Assembly: GCF_000185905.1 (NCBI RefSeq)
Contig: NC_014923.1
Coordinates: 5,169,501 to 5,233,500, forward strand
Direction: 5' to 3'
Length of the DNA stretch: 64,000 nucleotides
Source: Mesorhizobium ciceri biovar biserrulae WSM1271
GTDB taxonomy: Bacteria > Pseudomonadota > Alphaproteobacteria > Rhizobiales > Rhizobiaceae
The notes under the pieces are model-generated. The model made no database searches. It was not told where the DNA came from and worked only from the letters and a program-made list of their open reading frames with translations. How positions within the stretch are numbered: position 1 is the stretch's first letter; every line of letters begins with the position of its first letter. Position numbers and translations under genes: made by a program. Below, piece by piece: positions 41,222 through 49,140 of the stretch.

Positions 41222-42037
41222 CTAGGCGGAGAAAACCACCGGAAACCAGTCCTCGCGCAGCCTCTCGCCCGGCTGCATGCCATGGCCGTGATAGGGCGGC
41301 GAGGTACGGCCCGGCCGCTCGACATAGCGCGCATCGTCACCGACCCAGCGCAGCGACAGCGCCCGACGCCGCGCCGCGGTCATATTGCCACGCGCGCCAT
41401 GCGCGGTCCTGAAGTCGAACAGGATGGCGTCGCCCGGCTCCATTTCCCATTCGAGCACCTTCATCGAAGGGTCCTTGTCGGGATCGGGCACCGGCAGATA
41501 GTCGCCCTCGCCGGCATAGAAATTGCTATCGTCGAGCCAGCGCACCGGCAGGATCATCTTGTCCCATTTGTGCGAGCCGGCGATCAGCCGCAGCGTCGCC
41601 TCCTTCACCGGGTCGATGGGTATCCAGAAGCTCACCGTCTGTTGGCCATCGACGAAATAGTAGGGGATGTCCTGATGCCAGGGCGTCGGCTTCTGCGTGC
41701 CGGGTTCCTTCACCAGCACATGATCATGGAAGAACTGCGCGGTGCGCGACTGCATCACCGCCGCCGCCAGTTCGGCGGCGGGTGAGTCCCGTACCAGGCT
41801 GACGAATTCGGGGATGCGCTCCCAGTTGCAGTAGTCATCGAAGAAACTACCGCGACCGTTGGCTATGTCGGATGCGGTGGCGCTGCGGTTCTGCATGTTG
41901 CGTTCGATGCCGGCGGCAATCGTGTCGACCCAGCCCTTGAAGGCGCCGCGAATGCAAACAGCGCCGTCACGCTGATAGTCGGCAATCGTGGACGCGCCGA
42001 TCCTGGTGGCGTCGAGGGTGGCAGTCCGGGAAGCCAT
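41222..42037 (-). CDS. Phytanoyl-CoA dioxygenase family protein
   Basis: A 271-residue Fe(II)/2-oxoglutarate oxygenase. The iron ligands fit HQD (PTPWHQDIPYYF, about 127-138) and the distal His in FDFRTAHGARGN (about 219-230), with the 2-oxoglutarate-binding Arg downstream in RRRALSLRW. Related enzymes hydroxylate diverse small molecules. A GGAG site precedes the ATG. The gene is divergent from a LysR-type regulator 89 bases away, which probably controls it. Confidence 0.88.
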   Translation of the reverse strand: MASRTATLDATRIGASTIADYQRDGAVCIRGAFKGWVDTIAAGIERNMQNRSATASDIANGRGSFFDDYCNWERIPEFVSLVRDSPAAELAAAVMQSRTAQFFHDHVLVKEPGTQKPTPWHQDIPYYFVDGQQTVSFWIPIDPVKEATLRLIAGSHKWDKMILPVRWLDDSNFYAGEGDYLPVPDPDKDPSMKVLEWEMEPGDAILFDFRTAHGARGNMTAARRRALSLRWVGDDARYVERPGRTSPPYHGHGMQPGERLREDWFPVVFSA

Positions 42038-42126
42038 GGCGTTCTCCTCTTGGAATAAAGCCACTATCGCAACATCTATTCATTCGGTAAAATAATAACT
42101 TTCGATCTGACATATAGAGTGCCTCT
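42038..42126. promoter_or_regulatory. Divergent promoter region with possible LysR-type site
   Basis: An 89-base A+T-rich gap between the dioxygenase and LysR genes. The core (ATTCATTCGGTAAAATAAT) has T-N11-A-like symmetry expected of LysR binding, but the match is weak and rests on context. Confidence 0.4.
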
Positions 42127-43038
42127 ATGAGTGTGACTCTCACGCAGCTACGCTATCTGGTTGCCGTGGCGCGTCACGGCAGCGTCACCGGCGCGGCAAA
42201 GATGCTGAACGTCTCTCAGCCGTCGATCTCGGTGGCCATCGACGCGGTCGAAAAGAATTTCGGCCAGAAACTGTTCGTCCGCCAGCGGGGAAGCGGCGTG
42301 TCGCCGACATCGTTCGGCCGCGCCGTCGTGGCCAAGGCAAGGCAGGTTCTCACCGAAACGGAGGAACTCATCGGCCTGGGTTCAAGCAAATCGGCTGTCA
42401 GCGGCGAGTTGGTGTTGGGATGCTTCGAGGATCTGGCGCCTTTCTTCGCGCCGGCTTTGATCCGCGCCTTCTCCGAACGCTATCCGGCCGTCAAGATCGT
42501 CGTTCGCGACGAGACGTTCGAGACGCTGGGTCGACGGCTGGGTGACGCGGCCATCGATCTCGGCCTGACTTATGATCTCAGCCTGCCGACGCATTTCGCC
42601 CGCATCCTGCTGCGTGAACTTCGCCCGCACGCGCTGTTGCCGGCAGGCCATGCCCTGGCGGATCGCCCGTCGGTCAGCCTTGCCGATCTGGCCGCCTATC
42701 CGCTGATCACCACCGACCAGCCGCACAGCTGGCAGCATATGCTCGACCTGTTCCGCAGCCGCGGCCTTTCGCCTGTGGCCGACATGACGACAAGCTCGTT
42801 CGAACTGCAACGGAGCATGGTCGCCAACGGCTTCGGCGTTGCGGTCAGCTACACCCGCCCGCATGGCGACCGCAGCTATGACGGGCTGCCGCTCATCTGC
42901 AAGCCGCTGTCCGATCCGCTGCCCATGCAGCGGATCCTGCTCACCTATGACACGCATCAGCGTGTGTCGAATGCAGCGCTGGCCTTCGTGGAGGTGGCCA
43001 AGGACTGGTTCGCCACCCGCGACATCTTTGCCTCGTGA
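42127..43038 (+). CDS. LysR family transcriptional regulator
   Basis: A 303-residue regulator with the LysR winged HTH at residues 4-63 (TLTQLRYLVAVARHGSVTGAA, read as the first 21 residues of the domain, then SQPSISVAIDAVEKNFGQKLF) and a periplasmic-binding-like effector domain at about 92-295. Its divergent partner is the phytanoyl-CoA-dioxygenase-like gene, the likely target, with substrate or product as effector. Confidence 0.93.
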   Translation: MSVTLTQLRYLVAVARHGSVTGAAKMLNVSQPSISVAIDAVEKNFGQKLFVRQRGSGVSPTSFGRAVVAKARQVLTETEELIGLGSSKSAVSGELVLGCFEDLAPFFAPALIRAFSERYPAVKIVVRDETFETLGRRLGDAAIDLGLTYDLSLPTHFARILLRELRPHALLPAGHALADRPSVSLADLAAYPLITTDQPHSWQHMLDLFRSRGLSPVADMTTSSFELQRSMVANGFGVAVSYTRPHGDRSYDGLPLICKPLSDPLPMQRILLTYDTHQRVSNAALAFVEVAKDWFATRDIFAS

Positions 43039-43100
43039 AAGGCTGACGGGCGCCGCGTCTCCGCTTGCCGCTTGACGGTTTCCGCCGCTGCTGCCACTCC

Positions 43101-44090
43101 ATGGGCATGGAAACCATCCAGTCGAAAGCGGCCCAGGGCCGTGTCGCCGATGCGCCGAACGGCCATTGGGTCTACCGCGTGCTGCCGCGCTCGATATGGC
43201 CCTATGCGCAGCTTGCGCGGTGGGACAGGCCGATAGGCTGGCAACTGCTGCTGTGGCCGTGCTGGTGGTCGGCGGCCTTGGCGGCAAGCGCCTATCCGCG
43301 TCCGGGCGACCCGCTGCTCTCACTGCTGCCGGCGCCTTTGTATCTTGTGCTGTTCCTGGTCGGGGCCATCGCCATGCGCGGCGCCGGCTGCACCTACAAC
43401 GACCTCGTCGACGAGGACATCGACAACCAGGTGGAGCGCACGCGCTCGCGACCGCTGCCGTCAGGCAAGGCGACGCGCCGGCGGGCATGGCTGTTTCTCG
43501 TCCTGCAGGCCCTGGTCGGCCTCGTGGTGCTCATCCAGTTCAACAGCTTCGCCGTCCTGCTCGGCATCTGTTCGCTGGCGGTCATAGCCATTTACCCGTT
43601 CATGAAGCGGATAACCAACTGGCCCCAACTTGTGCTCGGCCTTGCTTTTTCCTGGGGCGCGCTGATGGGATGGGCGGTCGAGTTCGGCGATCTCGATGGG
43701 CCTGCTGTCATGCTCTATATCGGCTCGATCCTGTGGGTGATCGGCTACGACACGATCTACGCGCACCAGGACAAGGAAGATGACGCCATTGTCGGCGTGC
43801 GCTCGACGGCACGCCTGTTCGGCGACAACACCAAGGCCTGGCTGGCCGGACTTTATGGCGGCGCGCTGATCTGCTTCGCCATCGCCTTCGCGTCGGCGCA
43901 GGCGCCGGTGGTGGCGCTGGCCGGGCTGATCGCCGCCGGCGCCCATATGGCGCGGCAGATCGCCGTGTTGGACATCGACAATCCGGACCAATGCCTGCGC
44001 CTGTTCAGGTCGAACAACCAGGTCGGCTGGCTGATCTTCCTCGGCCTGATCGGCGGCGCTGTGTGGGTGGCTCTGAAGCCGCTGGTTTAG
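43101..44090 (+). CDS. ubiA: 4-hydroxybenzoate octaprenyltransferase
   Basis: A 329-residue membrane prenyltransferase attaching the polyprenyl tail to 4-hydroxybenzoate in ubiquinone synthesis. The first Asp-rich motif is NDLVDEDIDNQVERTRSRPL (about 108-127) and the second is DTIYAHQDKEDD. Eight or nine hydrophobic helices are visible. Starts at 43101 (MGMETIQ) or 43107 (METIQ) are equally plausible; neither has a strong ribosome-binding site. Its diphosphate substrate would come from the synthase encoded at 57298-58314. Confidence 0.94.
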   Translation: MGMETIQSKAAQGRVADAPNGHWVYRVLPRSIWPYAQLARWDRPIGWQLLLWPCWWSAALAASAYPRPGDPLLSLLPAPLYLVLFLVGAIAMRGAGCTYNDLVDEDIDNQVERTRSRPLPSGKATRRRAWLFLVLQALVGLVVLIQFNSFAVLLGICSLAVIAIYPFMKRITNWPQLVLGLAFSWGALMGWAVEFGDLDGPAVMLYIGSILWVIGYDTIYAHQDKEDDAIVGVRSTARLFGDNTKAWLAGLYGGALICFAIAFASAQAPVVALAGLIAAGAHMARQIAVLDIDNPDQCLRLFRSNNQVGWLIFLGLIGGAVWVALKPLV

Positions 44091-44098
44091 CGGCGCTT

Positions 44099-44250
44099 CT
44101 TCCTTCTCCCCTTGTGGGAGAAGGTGGATTGGCGCGCAGCGCCAAGACGGTTGAGGGGTGCGTGACGGAACGCCGGCATTGCCAAGCTGGAACACCCCTC
44201 ATCCGACCGAGCTTCGCTCGGCCACCTTCTCCCACAGGGGGAGAAGGAAG
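44099..44250. mobile_element. RIME-like mosaic intergenic element
   Basis: Terminal inverted repeats of 29 bases (44099-44127 and 44222-44250) match with one mismatch; each arm is itself a hairpin (CCTTCTCCCC with GGGAGAAGG). An inner pair (GAGGGGTG with CACCCCTC) is nested within. This is the layout of rhizobial intergenic mosaic elements, non-coding repeats thought to be mobilised in trans. It lies between converging ubiA and the DUF6101-type gene. Confidence 0.85.
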
Positions 44251-44257
44251 AACCTTC

Positions 44258-44824
44258 CTACTCCCGCGAAATAATCTCCTGGCCGTCGACGACCAGCCTG
44301 AGGCCGAGGTCGCCGGCCCTGCGGCGGGCGAGGAAACGCGGGCGGCGCGTGTTCGAAATCCGCCCCTTGCGCCGATCCTGCGGCGGCAGCGTCTTGATGG
44401 CGGCGCCGAGTGATTCTTCCAGGGTGCGGGCAACGCCGTCCGATTCGATGAGCAGCATCGGCAGGCGGTAAGCGTCGGCCCAGGCGCGCCAGTCGGCGGC
44501 GACATCGTCGAGATCGTCGGCCACCAGCAGCGGCACCGACAGCATCGGGTCGTTGTGCAGGAGTTCCAAGGTCACCGTGACATTGCCGTCCGGATCCTCC
44601 ATGGCGCGGGCGGCAACGCCGCGGAACGCATTGGAGGGCAGAACGATGATCGCGGGCAGGCCGCTCATCTCGAGCAAGCGGCGGATCACGGCGCCGCGCT
44701 GGTCGATGGTGAAGGTTACATCGCCGTAGTCGTCGCGAGTCGCGTAGCTCACCACTTGCGGCAGGCGGAATGGGTCGAGACGCATGTTGCGTCCCGCCCA
44801 GACTGGCTTCAGTCCGGTGTTCAT
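44258..44824 (-). CDS. DUF6101-type hypothetical protein
   Basis: A 188-residue soluble protein with a beta-rich N-terminal part (RLDPFRLPQVVSYATRDD, DVTFTIDQRGAVIRR) and a basic C-terminus (RRKGRISNTRRPRFLARRR). I believe it corresponds to the rhizobial DUF6101 group, from the DPFRLPQ opening; the function is unknown. The gene is monocistronic, bounded by the mosaic element downstream. Confidence 0.7.
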   Translation of the reverse strand: MNTGLKPVWAGRNMRLDPFRLPQVVSYATRDDYGDVTFTIDQRGAVIRRLLEMSGLPAIIVLPSNAFRGVAARAMEDPDGNVTVTLELLHNDPMLSVPLLVADDLDDVAADWRAWADAYRLPMLLIESDGVARTLEESLGAAIKTLPPQDRRKGRISNTRRPRFLARRRAGDLGLRLVVDGQEIISRE

Positions 44825-45010
44825 AGAGTGGCCTTCCTGTCTGTCTCCTGAGAGCCGGTGTCCGGTTCTCTCCGGGCCGGTTTTTCCGGCCTCGTTTGTA
44901 TGGAGACAGTAGCGCGGGCTCCTTACCGCCCCGCTTAAGAAAGTCGGTTAAATTTTGCTGATCTCAGGGATGGTTATCGGAATCCCACCAGCCACAAGAT
45001 GTCGAAAGGA
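44825..45010. other. Intergenic region with stacked GC hairpins
   Basis: Contains two adjacent inverted repeats: GAGAGCCGG / CCGGTTCTC around 44850-44870 and GGCCGG / CCGGCC flanking TTTTT around 44874-44890. They could terminate the FAD-oxidoreductase transcript or structure the leader of the DUF6101 gene. Confidence 0.45.
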
Positions 45011-46441
45011 TCAGATAACCTTACCCGGATTCATGATGCCGGCCGGATCGAAAGCGGCCTTCACCCTTCGCATCAGATCGATCGCCATCGGCGGCGCGGT
45101 GGCGATCAGTTCGTCGCGCTTCAACTGGCCGATGCCATGCTCGGCCGAGATCGAACCGTGCAGGCTGCGCACCACATCGTGCACCGCCTTGTTCATGGGG
45201 TGATAGAGAGCGAGGAACGCCTCATCGTCGCCGTCGACGGGCCGGGAAATGTTGTAGTGGAGATTGCCGTCGCCCATATGGCCGAAGCAGACCACGCGCG
45301 CGCCGGCGCTCACCGACGCCACCGCGCCGGCGGCTTCTTCGATGAAACGCGGGATCGAGGCAATAGGCACCGAAATGTCGTGCTTGATCGAGGCGCCCTC
45401 CGGTTTCTGCGCCTCGGGCAGCAACTCACGGAAATTCCAGAAGGCATCGCCCTGCGCGAGACTCGCGGCAATGACGGCGTCGCCGACGAATTCCTGTTCG
45501 AGGCCAGCCGACAGCACATCCTCGATCAACGCTCTCGAATCTTCCGACGAACGGCCTGATGAAATCTGCATCAGCACGTACCACGGCCAGTCCTCGATCA
45601 GCGGCCGCACCACACCCTGGGCATGCGCCAGGGTGAAATCATATGGCCGCCTGCCGATCAGTTCGAAAGCGGTGAGTGCTGCCCCGGCACGGTCCATGGC
45701 CAGGCCGAACAGCGAAAGTGCCGCCTCGGGCGACGACAGGCCGACGAAGGCGACTTCGCGCCCCTTCGGCTTCGGGAACAGCTTCAGCACGGCGGCGGTG
45801 ATGACGCCGAGCGTGCCTTCGGCGCCGACGAACAGGTTTTTTAGATCGTAGCCGGTGTTGTCCTTCTTCAGCTTGCGCAGGTCGTCGAACACCTCGCCGG
45901 TCGGCAGCACCACCTCGACACCGAGGCAAAGTTCACGCGCATTGCCGTAGGCAAGCACGCCGGTGCCGCCGGCATTGGAGGAAAGATTGCCCCCGATCTG
46001 GCAGGAGCCTTGCGCGGCCAGCGACAGCGGGAACAGCCGGTCGGCGGCGTCGACTGCCTCCTGCAGCGTCTGCAGGATGACACCGGCCTCGACCGTCACC
46101 GTGTTGGACAGGACATCGATCTCGCGGATGCGGTTCAGCCGCGACAGCGACAGGACGATTTCGCGCCCGGACCTGTCCGGCACCTGCGCGCCGACCAGCC
46201 CGGTGTTGCCGCTTTGCGGCACGATCGGCGTTCCCGTCTCGGTCGCCAGCCGCATGATCCGGCTGACCTCGTCGACGCTGCCCGGCCGCAGCACCAGCGA
46301 CGTCGCGCCGTGCCAAAGCCCACGTCGCTCAATGAGGTAGGGCGCGATGTCCTGCTGATCACGCAGTGCATATTTGTCGCCGACGATCGCCGTGAAGCGA
46401 TCGATGAGGGCGGGATCGAGTGTCTTTGTGATTTCGATCAT
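45011..46441 (-). CDS. FAD-binding oxidoreductase (D-2-hydroxy acid dehydrogenase type)
   Basis: A 476-residue flavoprotein. The FAD-binding PCMH domain (about 45-225) contains PIVPQSGNTGLVGAQVPD and the diphosphate loop SSNAGGTGVLAYGNARE; the C-terminal FAD-oxidase domain shows GHMGDGNLHYN and SAEHGIGQLKRDEL. This fits D-lactate or D-2-hydroxyglutarate dehydrogenases of the GlcD/Dld group; the donor is not determined. It lies 8 bases after the tsaC gene stop. Confidence 0.9.
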   Translation of the reverse strand: MIEITKTLDPALIDRFTAIVGDKYALRDQQDIAPYLIERRGLWHGATSLVLRPGSVDEVSRIMRLATETGTPIVPQSGNTGLVGAQVPDRSGREIVLSLSRLNRIREIDVLSNTVTVEAGVILQTLQEAVDAADRLFPLSLAAQGSCQIGGNLSSNAGGTGVLAYGNARELCLGVEVVLPTGEVFDDLRKLKKDNTGYDLKNLFVGAEGTLGVITAAVLKLFPKPKGREVAFVGLSSPEAALSLFGLAMDRAGAALTAFELIGRRPYDFTLAHAQGVVRPLIEDWPWYVLMQISSGRSSEDSRALIEDVLSAGLEQEFVGDAVIAASLAQGDAFWNFRELLPEAQKPEGASIKHDISVPIASIPRFIEEAAGAVASVSAGARVVCFGHMGDGNLHYNISRPVDGDDEAFLALYHPMNKAVHDVVRSLHGSISAEHGIGQLKRDELIATAPPMAIDLMRRVKAAFDPAGIMNPGKVI

Positions 46442-46449
46442 GGGGGAAA

Positions 46450-47424
46450 CTATGTTGCGGGTTGCGTGATGTCACGAGGGGCGGCTGCACGCGACAGCCG
46501 ATCGTTGATCGCTTCGCCGAGCCCGTCGCAGGGAATAGGCTCGACGGCGATGGTGCGCGCGCCGCTGCGGTCGAGTGCCTGCATATAGGCGAACAGATTG
46601 CTCGCCGCTTCGCGCAGGTCCCCGGTTTCGGACAAATTGAGGAAGGCTTCGGCGCGGCGCCAGCCGTCCGCCCGTTGGCTGCCGAAGCCGAGCAAAGCCT
46701 CGCCCTCGCCGACCGTGCCGGCATTGAGCCGCATCGCGGCACCTGGCGCATAGTGCGAGGCAAGCATGCCCGGCGCCTCGATACTGGCGGTGCCGCCGCG
46801 CAACAATTCCATGCCGATGGCCGCCTCGATCTCCTCGGCGGCGATGCCGCCGGGCCTCAGCAGCCGCATTCTTTCCCCCTCGGCCTTGAGAATCGTCGAT
46901 TCCAGCCCGACCGGGGTCGCGCCGCCATCGACCACCAGCTTTATCCGCGCACCGAGATCGGCTGCCACCGCTTGCGCGGTCGTTGCGCTGATCCTGCCGG
47001 ATGAATTGGCGCTGGGCGCGGCAAGCGGGCGGCCGAGCCTGGCGATCAGATCGCCGCCAAAGCCCCTCGGCATGCGCAAGGCGATTGTATCGAGCCCGGC
47101 GGTGACCAGCGGATGGATGCCGTTGCCGGGCCGTTGCGGCAGCACCAGCGTCAGCGGACCGGGCCAGAACGCGCGCGCGAGTTTCTTCGACAGCGGATCG
47201 AACAGCGCGAGGCGCTCGGCCATCGCCATGTCGGCGACATGGGCGATCAGCGGGTTGAAGCGCGGCCGCCCCTTGGCTTCGAAGATGCGCGCGACGCCGA
47301 TGCCGTTGGTCGCGTCGCCGGCCAGCCCGTAGACGGTTTCCGTCGGGATGGCGACGACATCGCCCTCCCTGAGCAGCGCCAGCGCCCGCTCCAGCGCCTC
47401 GCCCGAGCCAAGTATTTCAGCCAC
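46450..47424 (-). CDS. L-threonylcarbamoyladenylate synthase, Sua5 type
   Basis: A 324-residue enzyme making threonylcarbamoyl-AMP for the t6A37 modification of tRNAs that read ANN codons. The YrdC domain (about 10-200) carries PTETVYGLAGDA, KGRPRFNPLIAHV and SANSSGRISATTA; the C-terminal Sua5 domain (about 220-324) follows after ASHYAPGA. The start is GTG at 47424, preceded by GAGGTGA with seven-base spacing; earlier in-frame codons lack such a site. Confidence 0.92.
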   Translation of the reverse strand: MAEILGSGEALERALALLREGDVVAIPTETVYGLAGDATNGIGVARIFEAKGRPRFNPLIAHVADMAMAERLALFDPLSKKLARAFWPGPLTLVLPQRPGNGIHPLVTAGLDTIALRMPRGFGGDLIARLGRPLAAPSANSSGRISATTAQAVAADLGARIKLVVDGGATPVGLESTILKAEGERMRLLRPGGIAAEEIEAAIGMELLRGGTASIEAPGMLASHYAPGAAMRLNAGTVGEGEALLGFGSQRADGWRRAEAFLNLSETGDLREAASNLFAYMQALDRSGARTIAVEPIPCDGLGEAINDRLSRAAAPRDITQPAT

Positions 47425-47616
47425 TCTCGTCACCTCACAGATGCGGGGTGCGTAGTACGATGGCGGCCATTGGGCAAGTCGGCTGTTGGGTAACCGTTTG
47501 TTGGCGAGCAGGAGCATTGGCGATTTATCAATCCCTAAAATGCTATGTTTCCACGAAAGCCGGCATCAATTCCGGCCTGCTATCGAACAGCTTCTGGGCA
47601 AAGGGGAGCGACATCG

Positions 47617-48102
47617 GTGTCTGCGCGTATCCTGCTGGGTATCATTCTTGCTGTTGCGGCCGGCGAAGCCCAGGCATCATCCCTGGTTTTTCCAGGCACG
47701 CCATCCTCCACACCATCGATCGTCAGGATCGGCGCTCCCAACCAGCCTGGAACCGTCGATGCGGTCAACACCAGCGATGCGCGGTCGGTGATGGCAGTAG
47801 GGGAAGCGCCGCCCGACGTCACCGATGAAAAGGTAGCGGCGATCCCGGACAAGCCCGCGACCGGACACGGCTTCCAGCCAAGCCCGATGGTCATCCGTGG
47901 CGGCGTTACCGGTCCCGATTTCCCGGCACCCGCGCCAACCGCTGCACCAGCGACCGGTGCCGCGCCGGCCGCTGGCACCGCGCCGGCAACGGCCACCGCT
48001 TCCGCTGCCCCCTCCGGGAACGCCGAGAACCAACCCGCCCCGCCGAGCGCTCCGGCCCCGGCAGCAGGGCAGCGCATGCCTCCCAACGGCTACACCAAGT
48101 AG
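47617..48102 (+). CDS. Ala/Pro-rich hypothetical secreted protein
   Basis: A 161-residue protein with a signal peptide (VSARILLGIILAVAAGEAQA) and a low-complexity C-terminal half rich in Ala, Pro and Thr (about 85-150). GTG at 47617 is taken as the start because GGGGAG lies upstream and the signal begins there; ATG at 47545 would add 24 polar residues. No family recognised. It is divergent from the Sua5-type gene. Confidence 0.55.
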   Translation: MSARILLGIILAVAAGEAQASSLVFPGTPSSTPSIVRIGAPNQPGTVDAVNTSDARSVMAVGEAPPDVTDEKVAAIPDKPATGHGFQPSPMVIRGGVTGPDFPAPAPTAAPATGAAPAAGTAPATATASAAPSGNAENQPAPPSAPAPAAGQRMPPNGYTK

Positions 48103-48236
48103 CCTCGGCTCAAAGACAGCCGACATCGATGGCGTGACTTGACGGCGATCTGGCGCCCGGCGCACCATTGCCAGGCAGTCCCCGTTCCAGGCATTTCTGG
48201 CAGACGGGATTTCATCACTAGGGGTAAAGGGGGTCC

Positions 48237-48626
48237 ATGAGAAAATCTGGAATCGTAACCGGAGCAGGCCTATTGCTGGCGTCACTGCTTGGCGTCGTCG
48301 CGGCTCATGCCGACGACATGCTGGGATCCTATGTCGCGCGCATTTCCGATCGCGACCATCAGGCGAGTGACGGCTATGCGCTGGACAATGCCGCGCAGAT
48401 GGTGCGGCAGGACCGCGCCAACTGGCATAAATTCCACCGCCGTGACAGCGACGACGAGGCTGATGGCTGGTTCAGGACCAACGACCAGCGCGCCGACCTG
48501 CAGCGCATGCTGGAACGCGGCGACGCGATGAGTTCCTCGACCAAGCGCGCCATCGTCAATGGCGAACCGCTGATCCAGGTCGATGTCTACGAAAACAGCG
48601 TGCGCGTCAGCATTCTCGAGAACTGA
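48237..48626 (+). CDS. Hypothetical secreted protein (129 aa)
   Basis: A signal peptide (1-25, ending AAHAD) is followed by a charged alpha-helical region (DRDHQASDGYALDNAAQMVR) and a C-terminal beta-like part (PLIQVDVYENSVRVSILEN). A strong AAAGGGGG ribosome-binding site precedes the ATG. Function unknown. Confidence 0.7.
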   Translation: MRKSGIVTGAGLLLASLLGVVAAHADDMLGSYVARISDRDHQASDGYALDNAAQMVRQDRANWHKFHRRDSDDEADGWFRTNDQRADLQRMLERGDAMSSSTKRAIVNGEPLIQVDVYENSVRVSILEN

Positions 48627-48678
48627 CGGGCCGTCGCCGGGGCGGCTGACAGTTGGCTTCGGGGACGGCTGATAGGAA

Positions 48679-48702
48679 AAGGCGGCGCCTCAGCGCCGCC
48701 TT
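48679..48702. terminator. Terminator between convergent genes
   Basis: A perfect 10-bp stem (AAGGCGGCGC / GCGCCGCCTT) with a 4-base loop, followed by TTTTCC on the minus strand. It ends the acidic-protein gene and probably also the plus-strand gene. Confidence 0.8.
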
Positions 48703-48731
48703 GCCATCGATAGACTCGGCGGCTGAAAAGA

Positions 48732-49031
48732 TCAGGCCGCTTCTTCCTTGTCGTCGTCGTCTTCTTCTTCGGACTCGTCGCCTTCAGCCTTCACGCTGTC
48801 CTCGGCGTCGTCTTCGTCTTCGTCTTCATCTTCGTCGTCATCCGAGAGCGTGGCAGCTTCGGTGGACTCTTCGCCTTCTTCATCGTCGCCGTCTTCGTCG
48901 TCATCAGACAGGTCAGCGGCTTCGATCGCTGCGGCGGCGGCATGATCGAGGATGGTTTCGGAAGCGGATTCAAGCGTCTCGGCGGGAGCCGGGGTTTCTT
49001 CTGTCACTTCGATGTCGTGATCGGAATTCAT
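48732..49031 (-). CDS. Highly acidic, probably disordered protein (99 aa)
   Basis: Roughly half of the residues are Asp or Glu. The sequence has imperfect LSDDDED repeats (about 42-48 and 63-70) in Glu/Asp/Ser/Ala-rich surroundings and almost no hydrophobic residues outside an Ala patch (ILDHAAAAAIEAADLS). GGAGG precedes the ATG (MNSDHDIEVT), supporting translation. I do not recognise a family; it could bind cations or basic proteins. The opposite strand also has an open Ser-rich frame, a by-product of the repeat composition. Confidence 0.6.
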   Translation of the reverse strand: MNSDHDIEVTEETPAPAETLESASETILDHAAAAAIEAADLSDDDEDGDDEEGEESTEAATLSDDDEDEDEDEDDAEDSVKAEGDESEEEDDDDKEEAA

Positions 49032-49140
49032 GGAAGCCTCCGTGGGGTTGGGGAACATGTCCCTTTTGCCACGGAGAGATCATCGCCATATGACTGTAAG
49101 CCGGCTCGAACGGCCGGTAGCAGAGAATATTTTCTTCGCC

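Noticed and set aside
48748..48945. Ser-rich plus-strand frame opposite the acidic protein
   Set aside because: It is the complement of Asp/Glu codons; no ribosome-binding site, whereas the minus strand has GGAGG before its ATG.
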